From contig JADLHU010000114.1 in assembly GCA_020848655.1 (NCBI GenBank), positions 1-58,531 on the forward strand: a stretch of DNA of 58,531 bases, in the 5' to 3' direction. The DNA is from Novosphingobium sp. (GTDB lineage: Bacteria; Pseudomonadota; Alphaproteobacteria; Sphingomonadales; Sphingomonadaceae). Every line of letters starts with the position of its first letter. Positions within the stretch are counted from its first letter, which is position 1. Position numbers and translations under genes: made by a program. The notes under the pieces are model-generated. The model searched no databases, was not told the DNA's origin, and saw only the letters and a list, made by a program, of their open reading frames with translations. Below, one piece after another: positions 41,577 to 51,117 of the stretch.

Positions 41577-43001
41577 TCAGATGTGGATGGCGCGCCCATA
41601 GGCGGCAAGAACCGATTCGTGCATCGCCTCGCTGATCGTGGGATGAGCGAAGATCGTCTGCATCAATTCCGCCTCGGTCGTTTCCAGCGTCTTGCCAACG
41701 ACAAAGCCCTGGATCATCTCGGTCACTTCCGCGCCGATCATGTGCGCGCCAAGCAGTTCGCCGGTCTTCGCGTCGAACACCGTCTTCACGAAGCCTTCAG
41801 GTTCGCCCAGCGCGATGGCCTTGCCGTTGCCGATGAAGGGGAAATTGCCGACCTTGACCGTATAGCCGGCTTCCTTCGCCTTCGCTTCGCTAAGGCCCAC
41901 GCTGGCGATCTGCGGGTGGCAATAGGTGCAGCCGGGAATGTTGCGGCGATCCAACGCGTGGGGGTGGACATCCGTGTTACCCAGTTCCTGCGCGATGGCT
42001 TCCGCCGTGGTCACGCCTTCGTGGCTGGCCTTGTGCGCAAGCCACGGGCCTTCGACAACGTCGCCGATCGCCCAGACGCCCTTGACGTTGGTGCGGCCAA
42101 AACCGTCGGTCTTGATATTGAAGCGCTGGTCAGGCTCCACGCCCAGGGCCTCAAGCCCGATGTTCTCGACGTTCGGCACGATGCCGATCGCGACGATGAC
42201 ATGGCTATAGGTATCGGAGACGACGTTGCCGTCCTTGCCCTTGATGCCGACTTTCACCCCGGCCTTGCCATTCTCGATGCTATCGACGGCGGACGATGTG
42301 AGCACCTTGATGCCCTGCTTCTTCACGGCCTTTTCCAGGAAGGCGGAAACATCGGCGTCTTCGGCAGGAACGATGCGGTCGACCATCTCGACGACGGTCA
42401 CGTCGGACCCCAGATCGTTGTAGAAGCTGGCGAATTCGATGCCGATGGCGCCCGATCCGATGACCAGCAGCTTGGTGGGCAGTTCAGTGGGGGTCAGCGC
42501 GTGGCGATAGGTCCAGATGCGCTTGCCATCCGCCTTGCCCGAGGCTGCGGGCAGTTCGCGCGCGCGCGCACCCGTGGCGATGACGATGTGCTTTGCCGCA
42601 AGCTCGGTCTTCTTGCCGTCCTCGGCCGTGACGCTAAGCTTGCCGGGAGCAGTCAGCGCGCCCAGCCCCATATAGGCGGTGACCTTGTTCTTCTTGAGCA
42701 GCCCGGTGACGCCCTTGTTGAGCTGCGATGCCACCCCGCGCGAACGCTTGACGAGGGCGTCAAGGTCGGCGCGGATGTTGTCGGCGGCCAGGCCATAGTC
42801 CTTGGCGTGCTGCATCTGGTGGAACACTTCGGCCGAACGCAGTAGCGCCTTGGTGGGGATGCAGCCCCAGTTGAGGCAGATGCCGCCCAGCAGTTCGCGT
42901 TCGACGATCGCGGTCTTCAGGCCAAGCTGCGCCGCACGGATCGCCGCGACATAGCCGCCGGGGCCGGAACCAAGAACGATAACGTCGTATTGATCGGACA
43001 C
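41577..43001 (-). CDS. lpd: dihydrolipoyl dehydrogenase (E3)
   Basis: 474 residues. FAD motif GSGPGGYVAAIRAAQLG (about 11-27), redox disulfide in GGICLNWGCIPTKALL (Cys about 41 and 46), NAD motif IGSGAIGIEFASFY, FAD motif TNVKGVWAIGDVV and the catalytic HAHPTISE-like FAHPTISEAM. It reoxidises the lipoyl group of 2-oxoacid dehydrogenase complexes. The GTG at 43001 has AGGAGA 9 bases upstream, inside the end of the thioesterase gene; the two genes are 4 bases apart. It is encoded downstream of pdhC, so it belongs to the pyruvate dehydrogenase set and may also serve the branched-chain complex. Confidence 0.95.
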   Translation of the reverse strand: MSDQYDVIVLGSGPGGYVAAIRAAQLGLKTAIVERELLGGICLNWGCIPTKALLRSAEVFHQMQHAKDYGLAADNIRADLDALVKRSRGVASQLNKGVTGLLKKNKVTAYMGLGALTAPGKLSVTAEDGKKTELAAKHIVIATGARARELPAASGKADGKRIWTYRHALTPTELPTKLLVIGSGAIGIEFASFYNDLGSDVTVVEMVDRIVPAEDADVSAFLEKAVKKQGIKVLTSSAVDSIENGKAGVKVGIKGKDGNVVSDTYSHVIVAIGIVPNVENIGLEALGVEPDQRFNIKTDGFGRTNVKGVWAIGDVVEGPWLAHKASHEGVTTAEAIAQELGNTDVHPHALDRRNIPGCTYCHPQIASVGLSEAKAKEAGYTVKVGNFPFIGNGKAIALGEPEGFVKTVFDAKTGELLGAHMIGAEVTEMIQGFVVGKTLETTEAELMQTIFAHPTISEAMHESVLAAYGRAIHI

Positions 43002-43005
43002 TGGT

Positions 43006-43401
43006 TTAACTCTCCTGCTTGCTGGGGCTGGATGCGACCGCTCTGGGCTTGCCGGTCGCATCGACGGCGACGAACGTGAAGATCGCCTCCGTCACCTTGA
43101 ATTCCTCGTCCGCGTGGCGATTGCGGCGCCAGGCTTCCACTGCGATCGACATCGAAGTGCGCCCTTCGCGTTCCAGCCGGCCATAGACCGACACTTCATC
43201 GCCCACCTTGACCGGCAGATGAAACTGCATGCCGTCCATCGCCACGGTCACCGCGCGCCCGCGCGAATGGCGCGCCGCGATCAATCCCGCGCCCATGTCC
43301 ATCAGGCTCATCAGCCATCCGCCGAAGATATCGCCATAGGCGTTGGCATCCGCCGGCATGGCGGTGACCCGGATCACAGGTTCGCCGGGGTGGGCGCTCA
43401 T
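43006..43401 (-). CDS. acyl-CoA thioesterase, YciA/hot-dog family
   Basis: 131 residues with the hot-dog motif NAYGDIFGGWLMSLMDMGAGLIA (about 20-42, catalytic Asp in MDMG) and the C-terminal FTFVAVDATGKPR. Such enzymes hydrolyse short- to medium-chain acyl-CoAs. The ATG at 43401 is preferred over an in-frame TTG at 43413. It sits between pdhC and lpd, an arrangement that keeps it cotranscribed with acetyl-CoA-producing genes. Confidence 0.85.
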   Translation of the reverse strand: MSAHPGEPVIRVTAMPADANAYGDIFGGWLMSLMDMGAGLIAARHSRGRAVTVAMDGMQFHLPVKVGDEVSVYGRLEREGRTSMSIAVEAWRRNRHADEEFKVTEAIFTFVAVDATGKPRAVASSPSKQES

Positions 43402-43419
43402 TTCAGGCGGCAAGCCATG

Positions 43420-44748
43420 TCAGGCCAGCATCGCGAGCGGCTTTTCCACGTATTCGCGGAAGGCCGCCATCAGGCGCGCGCCATCCGCGCCATCGATGGC
43501 GCGGTGATCGAAGCTGCCCGTCGCGCTCATCACCGTGGCCACGGTCAGCGCGCCGTCGCTCACCCAGGGGCGCTGCTCGCCCGCGCCGATGGCGAGGATC
43601 GTGGACTGCGGCGGATTGATGACGGCAGTGAACTGCTTGATGCCCATCATCCCCATGTTCGAGATGCTGGCCGTGCCGCCCTGATACTCGTCCGGCTGCA
43701 ATTTGCCTTCCTTGGCCCTCGCGCCAAGATCCTTCATCGCCAACGCGATCGAAGACAGGCTGCGGCCATTGGCATCGCGCACGATAGGCGTGATCAGGCC
43801 GCCAGGGATCGACACCGCGACCGAGATATCGGCACGGCCGTAGCGGATCAGTTCGTTGCCGGCGAAGGTCACGTTGCATTCGGGCACGTCGATCAGCGCC
43901 CTGCCTAGCGCCTTGATCAGCATGTCGTTGACCGACAGCTTGACGCCCTGCGTTTCCAGCGACTGGTTCAGTTCGCCGCGCAGCGCCAGCAGCTTGTCGA
44001 GCTGGATGTCCCCCGTCAGGTAGATGTGCGGTGCCTGCTGCATCGACTGGGTCAGTCGGCGTGCGATGGTCTTGCGCATGCCCGACAGTTTCTCGACCGT
44101 GTGCGGGATCCGTTCGTCGAGCAACGCGCGGGTTTCATCGGCCATCCCGACCGATGCCGGCACACCGGCAGGCGCTGTCGCGACGGGCGCCTGCTTCGTC
44201 GCGGGCTGAGCCGCCACGGGGGTGGCGGGAACGCCTGCCCCTTCGACGTCCGCCTTCACGATGCGGCCGTTCGGGCCGCTGCCCTTCACCGTGGCAAGGT
44301 CGACGCCCTTTTCCGCGGCAATGCGACGGGCGAGCGGCGATGCGGCAACGCGGCCTTCCTTCGCCACGACAGGGACGGAGGCGCGCTCAGCGGCAGGCGC
44401 TGCGGCCTTGGCAATAGCCGGCGCAGGCGCGGTCTTCGCGGCGGCCGTCTTTTCGGCGGCGGCCGGGACCTCGGCCGGTGCTGGCTTGGCTGGTGCCGCG
44501 TCTTCGTCGTCACCCGCAAGCGTGGCAATCACCGTGCCGACTTTCACGTTCTCAGCGCCTTCGGGCACGGCGATCGCGGTGATCGTGCCTTCGTCCACGG
44601 CCTCGAATTCCATCGTCGCCTTGTCGGTCTCAATCTCGGCCAGGATATCGCCCGAAGATACCTTGTCGCCCTGCTTGACCAGCCAGCGGGCGAGTTTGCC
44701 TTCCTCCATGGTCGGTGAAAGCGCGGGCATCTTGATCTCGATGGGCAT
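43420..44748 (-). CDS. pdhC: pyruvate dehydrogenase E2, dihydrolipoamide acetyltransferase
   Basis: 442 residues. Lipoyl domain with [19 protein letters not shown] at the N-terminus and lipoylated Lys in IETDKATME (about residue 44), an Ala/Pro-rich linker, a peripheral-subunit-binding domain ([16 protein letters not shown], about 138-153), and the catalytic domain with [12 protein letters not shown] near the C-terminus. The N-terminus is typical of alphaproteobacterial PdhC. The pdhA and pdhB genes are not in this window. Confidence 0.92.
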   Translation of the reverse strand: MPIEIKMPALSPTMEEGKLARWLVKQGDKVSSGDILAEIETDKATMEFEAVDEGTITAIAVPEGAENVKVGTVIATLAGDDEDAAPAKPAPAEVPAAAEKTAAAKTAPAPAIAKAAAPAAERASVPVVAKEGRVAASPLARRIAAEKGVDLATVKGSGPNGRIVKADVEGAGVPATPVAAQPATKQAPVATAPAGVPASVGMADETRALLDERIPHTVEKLSGMRKTIARRLTQSMQQAPHIYLTGDIQLDKLLALRGELNQSLETQGVKLSVNDMLIKALGRALIDVPECNVTFAGNELIRYGRADISVAVSIPGGLITPIVRDANGRSLSSIALAMKDLGARAKEGKLQPDEYQGGTASISNMGMMGIKQFTAVINPPQSTILAIGAGEQRPWVSDGALTVATVMSATGSFDHRAIDGADGARLMAAFREYVEKPLAMLA

Positions 44749-44875
44749 GGCTTGGCTGGTGTCCTTGGCAAGCGGTTTGCTGACTCCTGTCCTTGGCCAA
44801 AATACCCGATCAGGGCAAGAACCTTGCGCGCGATGCGATTGTGATCGATACCGCCAACGGAGGGGGATCAAGGCG

Positions 44876-45331
44876 ATGCGGGTTTATCTCGTGATCATCG
44901 ACGAGACCGAGGAGGCATTGGCGGCCGTGCGATTCGCATCCCGCCGGGCCGCGGGCACCGATGGCGCGGTGCACCTGCTGGCGCTGGTCGCGCCGCAACC
45001 ATTCAACGCCTTCGCGGGTGTCCAGGCCACGATCGAGGAAGAGGCGCGCTCGCGCGCCGAAACCATGGTGACGGCGGCGGCCGGCAACATCCTTTCGGAA
45101 ATCGGCCGCATGCCCGTGATCGCGGTGCGCGTGGGCGAAGCGGAAAAAGTGGTGCGCGACTATCTGGCCGAACATCCCGAAGTCTCCGCGCTGGTGCTGG
45201 GCGCGGCGCGCGAAGGCGGCCCCGGCCCGCTGGTCGCCCACTTCGCCGGCACCCACGCAGGACAATTGCCCTGCCCGGTGTTCGTCATCCCCGGATCGCT
45301 CAGCCCCGAGGAAATCGACCGGCTGAGTTAG
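44876..45331 (+). CDS. universal stress protein (UspA family)
   Basis: 151 residues, single Usp domain. It starts [14 protein letters not shown], a Usp strand-1 variant, and ends with [34 protein letters not shown], which corresponds to the ATP-binding G-x2-G-x9-G(S/T) region, though here with His/Gly substitutions so nucleotide binding is uncertain. Divergent from pdhC; GGAGGGGG/AAGG upstream of the ATG. Confidence 0.85.
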   Translation: MRVYLVIIDETEEALAAVRFASRRAAGTDGAVHLLALVAPQPFNAFAGVQATIEEEARSRAETMVTAAAGNILSEIGRMPVIAVRVGEAEKVVRDYLAEHPEVSALVLGAAREGGPGPLVAHFAGTHAGQLPCPVFVIPGSLSPEEIDRLS

Positions 45332-45362
45332 ACGCGCTGGCGTCGAGGACGGGATAGCGCCT

Positions 45363-47654
45363 TTACTTGCGCCGCCCCTGATGCCGGATGTTCCCCGGCC
45401 GCCCGCGCTTGCCGGCAAGGTGCTTGCCCTTGTGCTTCAAAGGCAGTTCGCGTTTGCCGCGCGGTTCGATGGCCATGCCGGCGCTGTCCTCCGGCTCGAA
45501 CTTCAGCGCGCCGGTCAGTGGGTTGGCCTCGGCCAGCCGCAGCCGCAAGATATCGCCCATGCCATAACGAATGCCGCTTTGCTCGCCTTCCAACGCCTGC
45601 GCTTTCTCGTCGTAGGAGAAACGCTCCGCCCCCAGCGTGGACACCGGGACCAATCCATCGCCGCCCAGACCGATGATCGTGGCGAACAAGCCGAAGCGCT
45701 GAACCCCCGTGATGCGCGTGTCGAACACTTCGCCCACGCGCGCGGAAAGCCAGGCGGCGACATAGCGGTCGATCGTCTCGCGCTCGGCGGCCATGGCCCG
45801 GCGCTCGGCCGTGCTGATCGCCTCGCTCACCCGGCCCAGGTCCGTGCGATCACGCTCCGCCAGCCCCGAGCGAGGGGGAAGATCATCTTTTGGTGCGGGC
45901 TGTTCCAGATGGAACGCATCGACCAGCGCGCGATGCACCAGCAGATCTGCATAGCGGCGGATCGGCGAAGTGAAATGCGCATAGCTGCCCAGGGACAGGC
46001 CGAAGTGCCCGACATTGCCTGGTCCGTAATAGGCCTGCGTCTGGCTGCGCAGCACGGCTTCCATGATCAGCGCCTTTTCCGATTCGTCGGCGATGTCCTT
46101 CAGCATGCGGTTGAACAGGCCCGGCGTGATGACCTGTCCCAGCGCCAGCTTGCGGTCGAACGTGGCAAGATAGTCCTTCAGCGCCACCAGCTTTTCGCGG
46201 CTCGGCGCCTCGTGCAGGCGGTAGACGACAGGGGCGACCTTGCTTTCCAGCGCCTTGGCGGCGGCGACATTGGCCGCGATCATGAAATCCTCGACCACGC
46301 GGTGCGCATCAAGCCGCTCGCGCAGGCGGATCTCGGTAATGCGGCCCTGCTCGTCCAGCATGACGCGGCGTTCGGGCAGATCGAGGTCCAGCGGATCGCG
46401 CTTTTCGCGCGCGCTGGCCAGCGCGCGCCAGCAGGCCCACAGGTTGGCCAGGTATGGCGCGGCGCGATCGTCATCGACACGCGCCTGCGCCTCTTCATAG
46501 GCGATCACTTCGGCGATGCGCACGATGGCGCGGGTAAAGCGCCATTCGGTGACGTGGCCCTGCGCGTCGATCGTCATGTGGCAGGCCATCGCCGCGCGAT
46601 CTTCCCCCGCGCGCAGCGAGCAGACATCGGCGGACAGCACCTCGGGCAACATCGGCACGACGCGATCGGGGAAATAGACCGAATTGCCGCGCTTGCGCGC
46701 TTCGCGATCCAGTTCGCCGCCAGGTCGGACATAGAACGAGACATCGGCGATGGCGACCAGCGCGCGGAAACCGCCCTCGCCATCCGGCTCCGCCCAGATC
46801 GCATCATCGTGATCGCCCGCGTCGCTTGGATCGATCGCGACGATAGGCAGGTGGCGCAAGTCTTCGCGCTTCTCCTCGCTCAACGGCAGCTTGGCCGCCA
46901 GCTCCGCCTCGGCAAGACAGTCTTCGGAAAAGACGTTGGGAATGCCGTGCTTGTGGATCGCAATCAGGCTGAAGGCGCGCGGCGCCAGCGGATCGCCCAG
47001 CACGGCGGTGACTTTCACGCCCGCGCGCGGCGAACGCCCGGCCGGCTCGGCCAGCACCAGTTGGCCCGCCTCTGCGCCGCCCAGATCGGAAATGGGCGAT
47101 GCATGGCGTTCGCGCTTGTCCACCGGGGCAAGCCAGCCCTTGCCCGCGCCGTCGATCTCCACCACGCCCAGCAATTGTTCGGACGCGGTCGGCAGCTTCT
47201 TGATCGGATGGGCGCGCCAGCCGGCCCGGGCTTCCTCGGTGCGGGCAAGAACCCGGTCCCCGGCCCGCAGCGCGCTGCCCTTGCCGCGCTCGACCAGCCG
47301 CAGGCGCGGCGGCGGCGTGGCGTCATCGGGTTGCCACGTATCGGGAATGGCGATGGCCTCACCATCCTCGATCTCGATCACGCGCAGCACGGTAACGCGC
47401 GGCACGCCGCCCATGCGGTGGAACGCGGTGCGCTTGCCGTCGATCAGGCCTTCGTCGGCCATGTCCTTGAGAAGCGCCTTGAGCTGGATGTTCTCCTGCC
47501 CCTTCAGCCCGAAAGCGCGCGCGATCTCGCGCTTGCCGGCCGGCTCGGACGACTGCGCGATGAAATCGAGAACCTGCTGAGGCGTGGGCAGACCGGCAAC
47601 GCGCTTGGGCGTGGCTTTGGAGGCGGGCTTTGGAGGACGCGGCATTGAGGGCAT
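45363..47654 (-). CDS. rnr: ribonuclease R (RNase II/R family exoribonuclease)
   Basis: 763 residues. N-terminal winged-helix region, cold-shock domains, then the RNB catalytic domain with the metal-binding Asp cluster in VAIDPSDAGDHDDAIWAE (about 267-284) and the RNB end HFTSPIRRYADL (about 560). S1 domain near 640-720 and a basic tail (KRGRPGNIRHQGRRK). It degrades structured RNA 3' to 5'. The start is taken as ATG at 47654 (AAAGGG upstream); an in-frame GTG at 47678 and ATG at 47645 are alternatives. Confidence 0.93.
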   Translation of the reverse strand: MPSMPRPPKPASKATPKRVAGLPTPQQVLDFIAQSSEPAGKREIARAFGLKGQENIQLKALLKDMADEGLIDGKRTAFHRMGGVPRVTVLRVIEIEDGEAIAIPDTWQPDDATPPPRLRLVERGKGSALRAGDRVLARTEEARAGWRAHPIKKLPTASEQLLGVVEIDGAGKGWLAPVDKRERHASPISDLGGAEAGQLVLAEPAGRSPRAGVKVTAVLGDPLAPRAFSLIAIHKHGIPNVFSEDCLAEAELAAKLPLSEEKREDLRHLPIVAIDPSDAGDHDDAIWAEPDGEGGFRALVAIADVSFYVRPGGELDREARKRGNSVYFPDRVVPMLPEVLSADVCSLRAGEDRAAMACHMTIDAQGHVTEWRFTRAIVRIAEVIAYEEAQARVDDDRAAPYLANLWACWRALASAREKRDPLDLDLPERRVMLDEQGRITEIRLRERLDAHRVVEDFMIAANVAAAKALESKVAPVVYRLHEAPSREKLVALKDYLATFDRKLALGQVITPGLFNRMLKDIADESEKALIMEAVLRSQTQAYYGPGNVGHFGLSLGSYAHFTSPIRRYADLLVHRALVDAFHLEQPAPKDDLPPRSGLAERDRTDLGRVSEAISTAERRAMAAERETIDRYVAAWLSARVGEVFDTRITGVQRFGLFATIIGLGGDGLVPVSTLGAERFSYDEKAQALEGEQSGIRYGMGDILRLRLAEANPLTGALKFEPEDSAGMAIEPRGKRELPLKHKGKHLAGKRGRPGNIRHQGRRK

Positions 47655-47709
47655 GTGGCCCTTTGCCGCCTCCGACACAAGCGCGTTGCTACGCCCCCCG
47701 GCGAAGGTG

Positions 47710-47760
47710 CCCAGGTCCTGACCCTAGCCAGGTGCTGACTTTTGCCAGGCCCTAACCTTA
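47710..47760. repeat. three tandem imperfect 17-base repeats
   Basis: Units at 47710-47726, 47727-47743 and 47744-47760 share the frame (G/C)CCAGG-x-x-CT-A/G-AC-x-x-T. The third unit runs into the proS stop codon. They lie just upstream of rnr. Confidence 0.6.
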
Positions 47761-49299
47761 GTAAGACCGCGCCCCGTAGATTCGCTCGACCGCGGGCTGG
47801 CCGGTGAAGATGCACGTGCCCGTCGCCGCTTGCGCACCCAGCGGCGTGTTGCGGATGGTCAGCTTGAGCGCCTTGAGCTTGGTGACGACGTCTTCCAGCT
47901 CCGCCCCGGTCGGGCGCGACCAGTTCAGCTCGACCCAGCCGGGATAGCGCTTGTCCTCGGCGTAGAATGCGGCCAGCGCTTCAAGGCTTTCGATCCCGGT
48001 GTGGATCTGCGCATCGCGCCTGGCCCTGGCTTCTTCGAACAGAGAGCGCTGGATGTCTTCCAGTTCGCCAACGGCGGCGGCAAGGAAGGCGTCCCGGCCC
48101 TGGCCAACGAAGTTGACCTTGCCATCGTCGCGCCACAGGCGATCGCGGCGTACCACGGACACCTGCCCGCCGGCAGCATCGCGGCCGCCGATCTCCAGAA
48201 TCAGCGGAACGCCCTTCTTCACCCAGGCCCAGCGCTTCTGCGTGGCCTTGCCGGGGCGCTTGTCGAGCAGAACGCGCACCGGCTCGCCCAGCGCCCACTG
48301 CTTTGCCAGCGCGGCGCGCAGTTCCTCGCAATAGGCCAGAAGCGCCGCGTCCTCGTCATTGTCGCGCAGCATCGGCAGGATGACCACCTGCTGCGGCGCG
48401 ACCTGCGGCGGCACGCGCAGCCCGTCATCATCGCCATGCGTCATGATCAGGCCGCCGATCAGGCGCGTGGACACGCCCCAACTGGTCGTGTGACACAGCG
48501 CCTGCTGGCCTTCGCGATCCTGATAGCGAATGCCCGCCGCCTCGGCGAAGCCGGTGCCCAGATAGTGCGATGTGCCCGCCTGAAGCGCCTTGCCGTCCTG
48601 CATCATCGCTTCGATGCTGTACGTGGCGACGGCGCCGGGAAAGCGTTCGTTCTCGGGCTTTTCGCCGGTGATGACCGGTATGGCCAGCGGCCCTTCGGCG
48701 AAGGCGCGGTACATTTCCAGCGCGCGCAGCGTTTCGGCCATGGCGTCGTCGCGGTTCGCGTGGGCGGTGTGGCCTTCCTGCCAGAGGAATTCGGTGGTGC
48801 GCAGGAACATGCGCGTGCGCATTTCCCAGCGAACCACGTTGGCCCACTGGTTGGTCAGCAGCGGCAGGTCGCGCCAGCTCTGCACCCAGCGCGCCATGGC
48901 CGCGCCGATCACCGTTTCCGATGTCGGGCGCACCACCAGCGGTTCTTCGAGCTTCGCTTCGGGATCGGGAACGAGACCGCCCTTGCCGTCACCGATCAGG
49001 CGGTGGTGCGTGACCACGGCCATTTCCTTGGCGAAGCCTTCGACGTGCTCGGCTTCCTTCGCGAAGTAGGACAGCGGGATGAACAGCGGGAAATAGCAGT
49101 TTTCAACGCCCGCCGCCTTGATCTCGGCGTCCATCAGCTTCTGGATGCGTTCCCAGATGCCATAGCCCCACGGCTTGATGACCATGCAGCCGCGCACGCC
49201 CGATTCCTCGGCCATTTCGGCCTCGGCGATGACATCCTGATACCACTGGGCGAAATCGCCCTCGCGCGTGACGGAAAGGGCGTGACGGATTGCGGACAC
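47758..49299 (-). CDS. proS: prolyl-tRNA synthetase, eukaryote/archaeal-type (type 3)
   Basis: 513 residues. Class II motifs: motif 2 RTTEFLWQEGHTAH (about 165-178), RPTSETVIG near 125, and SHYLGTGF and TTSWGVSTR. There is no bacterial editing insertion (INS domain). The C-terminal extension ends in Tyr (GARSY), as in the ProRS type 3 group found in some bacteria. It charges tRNA-Pro; tRNA-Pro(CGG) is elsewhere in the window. GTG start at 49299. Confidence 0.95.
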   Translation of the reverse strand: MSAIRHALSVTREGDFAQWYQDVIAEAEMAEESGVRGCMVIKPWGYGIWERIQKLMDAEIKAAGVENCYFPLFIPLSYFAKEAEHVEGFAKEMAVVTHHRLIGDGKGGLVPDPEAKLEEPLVVRPTSETVIGAAMARWVQSWRDLPLLTNQWANVVRWEMRTRMFLRTTEFLWQEGHTAHANRDDAMAETLRALEMYRAFAEGPLAIPVITGEKPENERFPGAVATYSIEAMMQDGKALQAGTSHYLGTGFAEAAGIRYQDREGQQALCHTTSWGVSTRLIGGLIMTHGDDDGLRVPPQVAPQQVVILPMLRDNDEDAALLAYCEELRAALAKQWALGEPVRVLLDKRPGKATQKRWAWVKKGVPLILEIGGRDAAGGQVSVVRRDRLWRDDGKVNFVGQGRDAFLAAAVGELEDIQRSLFEEARARRDAQIHTGIESLEALAAFYAEDKRYPGWVELNWSRPTGAELEDVVTKLKALKLTIRNTPLGAQAATGTCIFTGQPAVERIYGARSY

Positions 49300-49318
49300 G
49301 ATAAGGGGCTTTCAGGAT

Positions 49319-49346
49319 ACGGTTGGCGGAATACAGTTGGCGAACT
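49319..49346. repeat. two tandem 14-base imperfect repeats upstream of proS
   Basis: ACGGTTGGCGGAAT followed directly by ACAGTTGGCGAACT, in the 74-base gap between phaR and proS. Confidence 0.5.
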
Positions 49347-49373
49347 GCGATCTGTAGACGCGCGCCCTAGCGC

Positions 49374-49934
49374 CTATCGCCCCAAAGATTCCAGCTTCTT
49401 CTGAATTTCGGCCATCTGTTCGCGCAAAATGGCCAGTTCGTCGCGCTGTTCGCCCGTGCTGGCAGCGGCGCCTTCGGCCTTTTCGCCACCGGGCAGGAAC
49501 GCCGATGCGGCGGCCTTGAAGATCGCCATGTTCTGTTCGGCAAGGCGCGCCAGCGGGTTATTGCCCAGGCTGTCCTCGAACGCCTTTTGCAGCTTGACCT
49601 GGTTGGTGCGGAAATTGTCCATCGATGCTTCGAGATAGTGCGGGATCAGCGACTGCATCGAATTGCCGTACATCGAAATAAGCTGGCGCAGGAAGCTGAC
49701 GGGCAGCATCTGTTCGCCCGTGGCTTCTTCTTCCATGATGATCTGGGTCAGGATCTGGTGGGTGATGTCGGTGCCGGTCTTGGCGTCGAGCACCTTGTAG
49801 TCCACGCCTTCCCTGGTCATCTTGGCCAGGTGATCCAGCGTGATGTAGCTGGACGAGCGCGTGTTGTAGAGCCGTCGATTGGCGTATTTCTTGATAACAA
49901 CCGTGTCGTCGTTCTTGCCTGCCGCTTCAGCCAT
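49374..49934 (-). CDS. phaR: polyhydroxyalkanoate synthesis repressor PhaR
   Basis: 186 residues. N-terminal PHB/PHA-accumulation regulator DNA-binding domain (VVIKKYANRRLYNTRSSSYITLDHL, about 12-36) and the PHB-acc domain (EQMLPVSFLRQLISMYGNSMQSLIPHYLE, about 74-102), then a coiled-coil-like C-terminus (QRDELAILREQMAEIQKKLESL). PhaR senses PHA granules and represses phasin and its own gene. A TGC-rich palindrome 66 bases upstream of its start could be the autoregulatory site. Confidence 0.93.
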   Translation of the reverse strand: MAEAAGKNDDTVVIKKYANRRLYNTRSSSYITLDHLAKMTREGVDYKVLDAKTGTDITHQILTQIIMEEEATGEQMLPVSFLRQLISMYGNSMQSLIPHYLEASMDNFRTNQVKLQKAFEDSLGNNPLARLAEQNMAIFKAAASAFLPGGEKAEGAAASTGEQRDELAILREQMAEIQKKLESLGR

Positions 49935-50000
49935 GACCTGATCCCGATTTTTGCTTGCGGGACCAAGTTAGCACTCGCGATAGATGCGATGCAACAATTC

Positions 50001-50014
50001 TTGCTGCGCAGCAA
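50001..50014. promoter_or_regulatory. candidate PhaR operator TTGCTGCGCAGCAA
   Basis: Perfect 14-base palindrome with TGC/GCA half-sites, between alr and phaR. PhaR sites described in other alphaproteobacteria are TGC/GCA-rich, so autorepression of phaR is plausible. Confidence 0.45.
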
Positions 50015-50061
50015 ACATCGGGATTGCACTACTTTGGGACGCGGGGCTTTCGCGCAACAAT

Positions 50062-51117
50062 CTAACGCGCAAAGCGGCGGCCCAGCAGGGTCAGCAATTC
50101 GTAAGGGGACAGGCCGCTGGCCGCCGCGGCGGCATCGAGCGCATAGTCCACGTCCACCCAGTCCCCCTCGGCAAGGTCCGGGGCTGCGCCAAGGTCGATG
50201 ATCGTCAGGTCCATACTTACCCGGCCCAGCACCGGCAGGCGCCGTCCGGCGGACAGCATCGCGCCCTTGCCCGACCAGCAGCGCAAGTACCCATCGGCAT
50301 AGCCCAGCGCGATCGTGCCGACGCGCATCGTGCGATCGGCCGTAAACGTGGCGTTGTAGCCCAGCGTTTCCCCGGCCGAAACGGTGCGGGTTTGCAACAG
50401 CGCCACGGCGGGGCGCGCCACTTGGCCGATCGAACCGCGCATGGCCTCGCGCTGGATGCCGCCGTAAAGCGACAAGCCCGGCCGGGTCAGATCGCCGTGA
50501 TAGTCCGGCCCCAGGGCGATGCCGGCGCTGTTCGCCAGGCTTGCCCGGCGGTGCGGCAGGTGCCGGCGCGCCTGTTGCCAGAGGGCAAGCTGGCGCGCGT
50601 TGAGCGGCACGTCTTCTTCCGCCGAGCACAAGTGCGACAGCAGCACATCGATATCGAGCCGGCGCAGCGCTTCATCGCCGATCGCGGCGAGCGGAATGCC
50701 CAGGCGGTTCATGCCGGTATCGATCATCACATCGCAGCGCCCGCCCCCGGCATCGAGCCAGCGGCGTGTCTGTTCCAGCGAATTGATCACCGGCTTCACG
50801 CCCGTGGCGATGGCGAAGGCAGAATCGGCACCTGTCAGCGGGCCATGCAGCACCGAGATCGTGCCGGCTTCCACCACATCAAGCAGGTCGGCCGCTTCGC
50901 GCCAGTGGGCCACGAAGAAATCGCCACAGCCGGCTTCGCGCAGCACCGCGGCCACGCGGCGCGCACCCAGGCCATAGGCATCGGCCTTGACCGCCGCACC
51001 GGCGCGCGCCGCGCCGGACAGGCGATCCAGCGCCCGCCAGTTCTCGGCCAGCGCCGCGCGATCGATATCGAGGCGCAGTGCGGCCGGCGGCGCTTCGGGC
51101 AGTGCTTCAGGCGGCAT
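50062..51117 (-). CDS. alr: alanine racemase
   Basis: 351 residues. PLP Lys in AAVKADAYGLGA (about 40), the PLP-site Tyr in SAGETLGYNATF region and C-terminal WVDVDYALDAA. It interconverts L- and D-alanine for peptidoglycan. Its ATG lies 11 bases inside the end of the upstream MHS transporter gene, so the two are translationally coupled. Confidence 0.95.
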   Translation of the reverse strand: MPPEALPEAPPAALRLDIDRAALAENWRALDRLSGAARAGAAVKADAYGLGARRVAAVLREAGCGDFFVAHWREAADLLDVVEAGTISVLHGPLTGADSAFAIATGVKPVINSLEQTRRWLDAGGGRCDVMIDTGMNRLGIPLAAIGDEALRRLDIDVLLSHLCSAEEDVPLNARQLALWQQARRHLPHRRASLANSAGIALGPDYHGDLTRPGLSLYGGIQREAMRGSIGQVARPAVALLQTRTVSAGETLGYNATFTADRTMRVGTIALGYADGYLRCWSGKGAMLSAGRRLPVLGRVSMDLTIIDLGAAPDLAEGDWVDVDYALDAAAAASGLSPYELLTLLGRRFAR

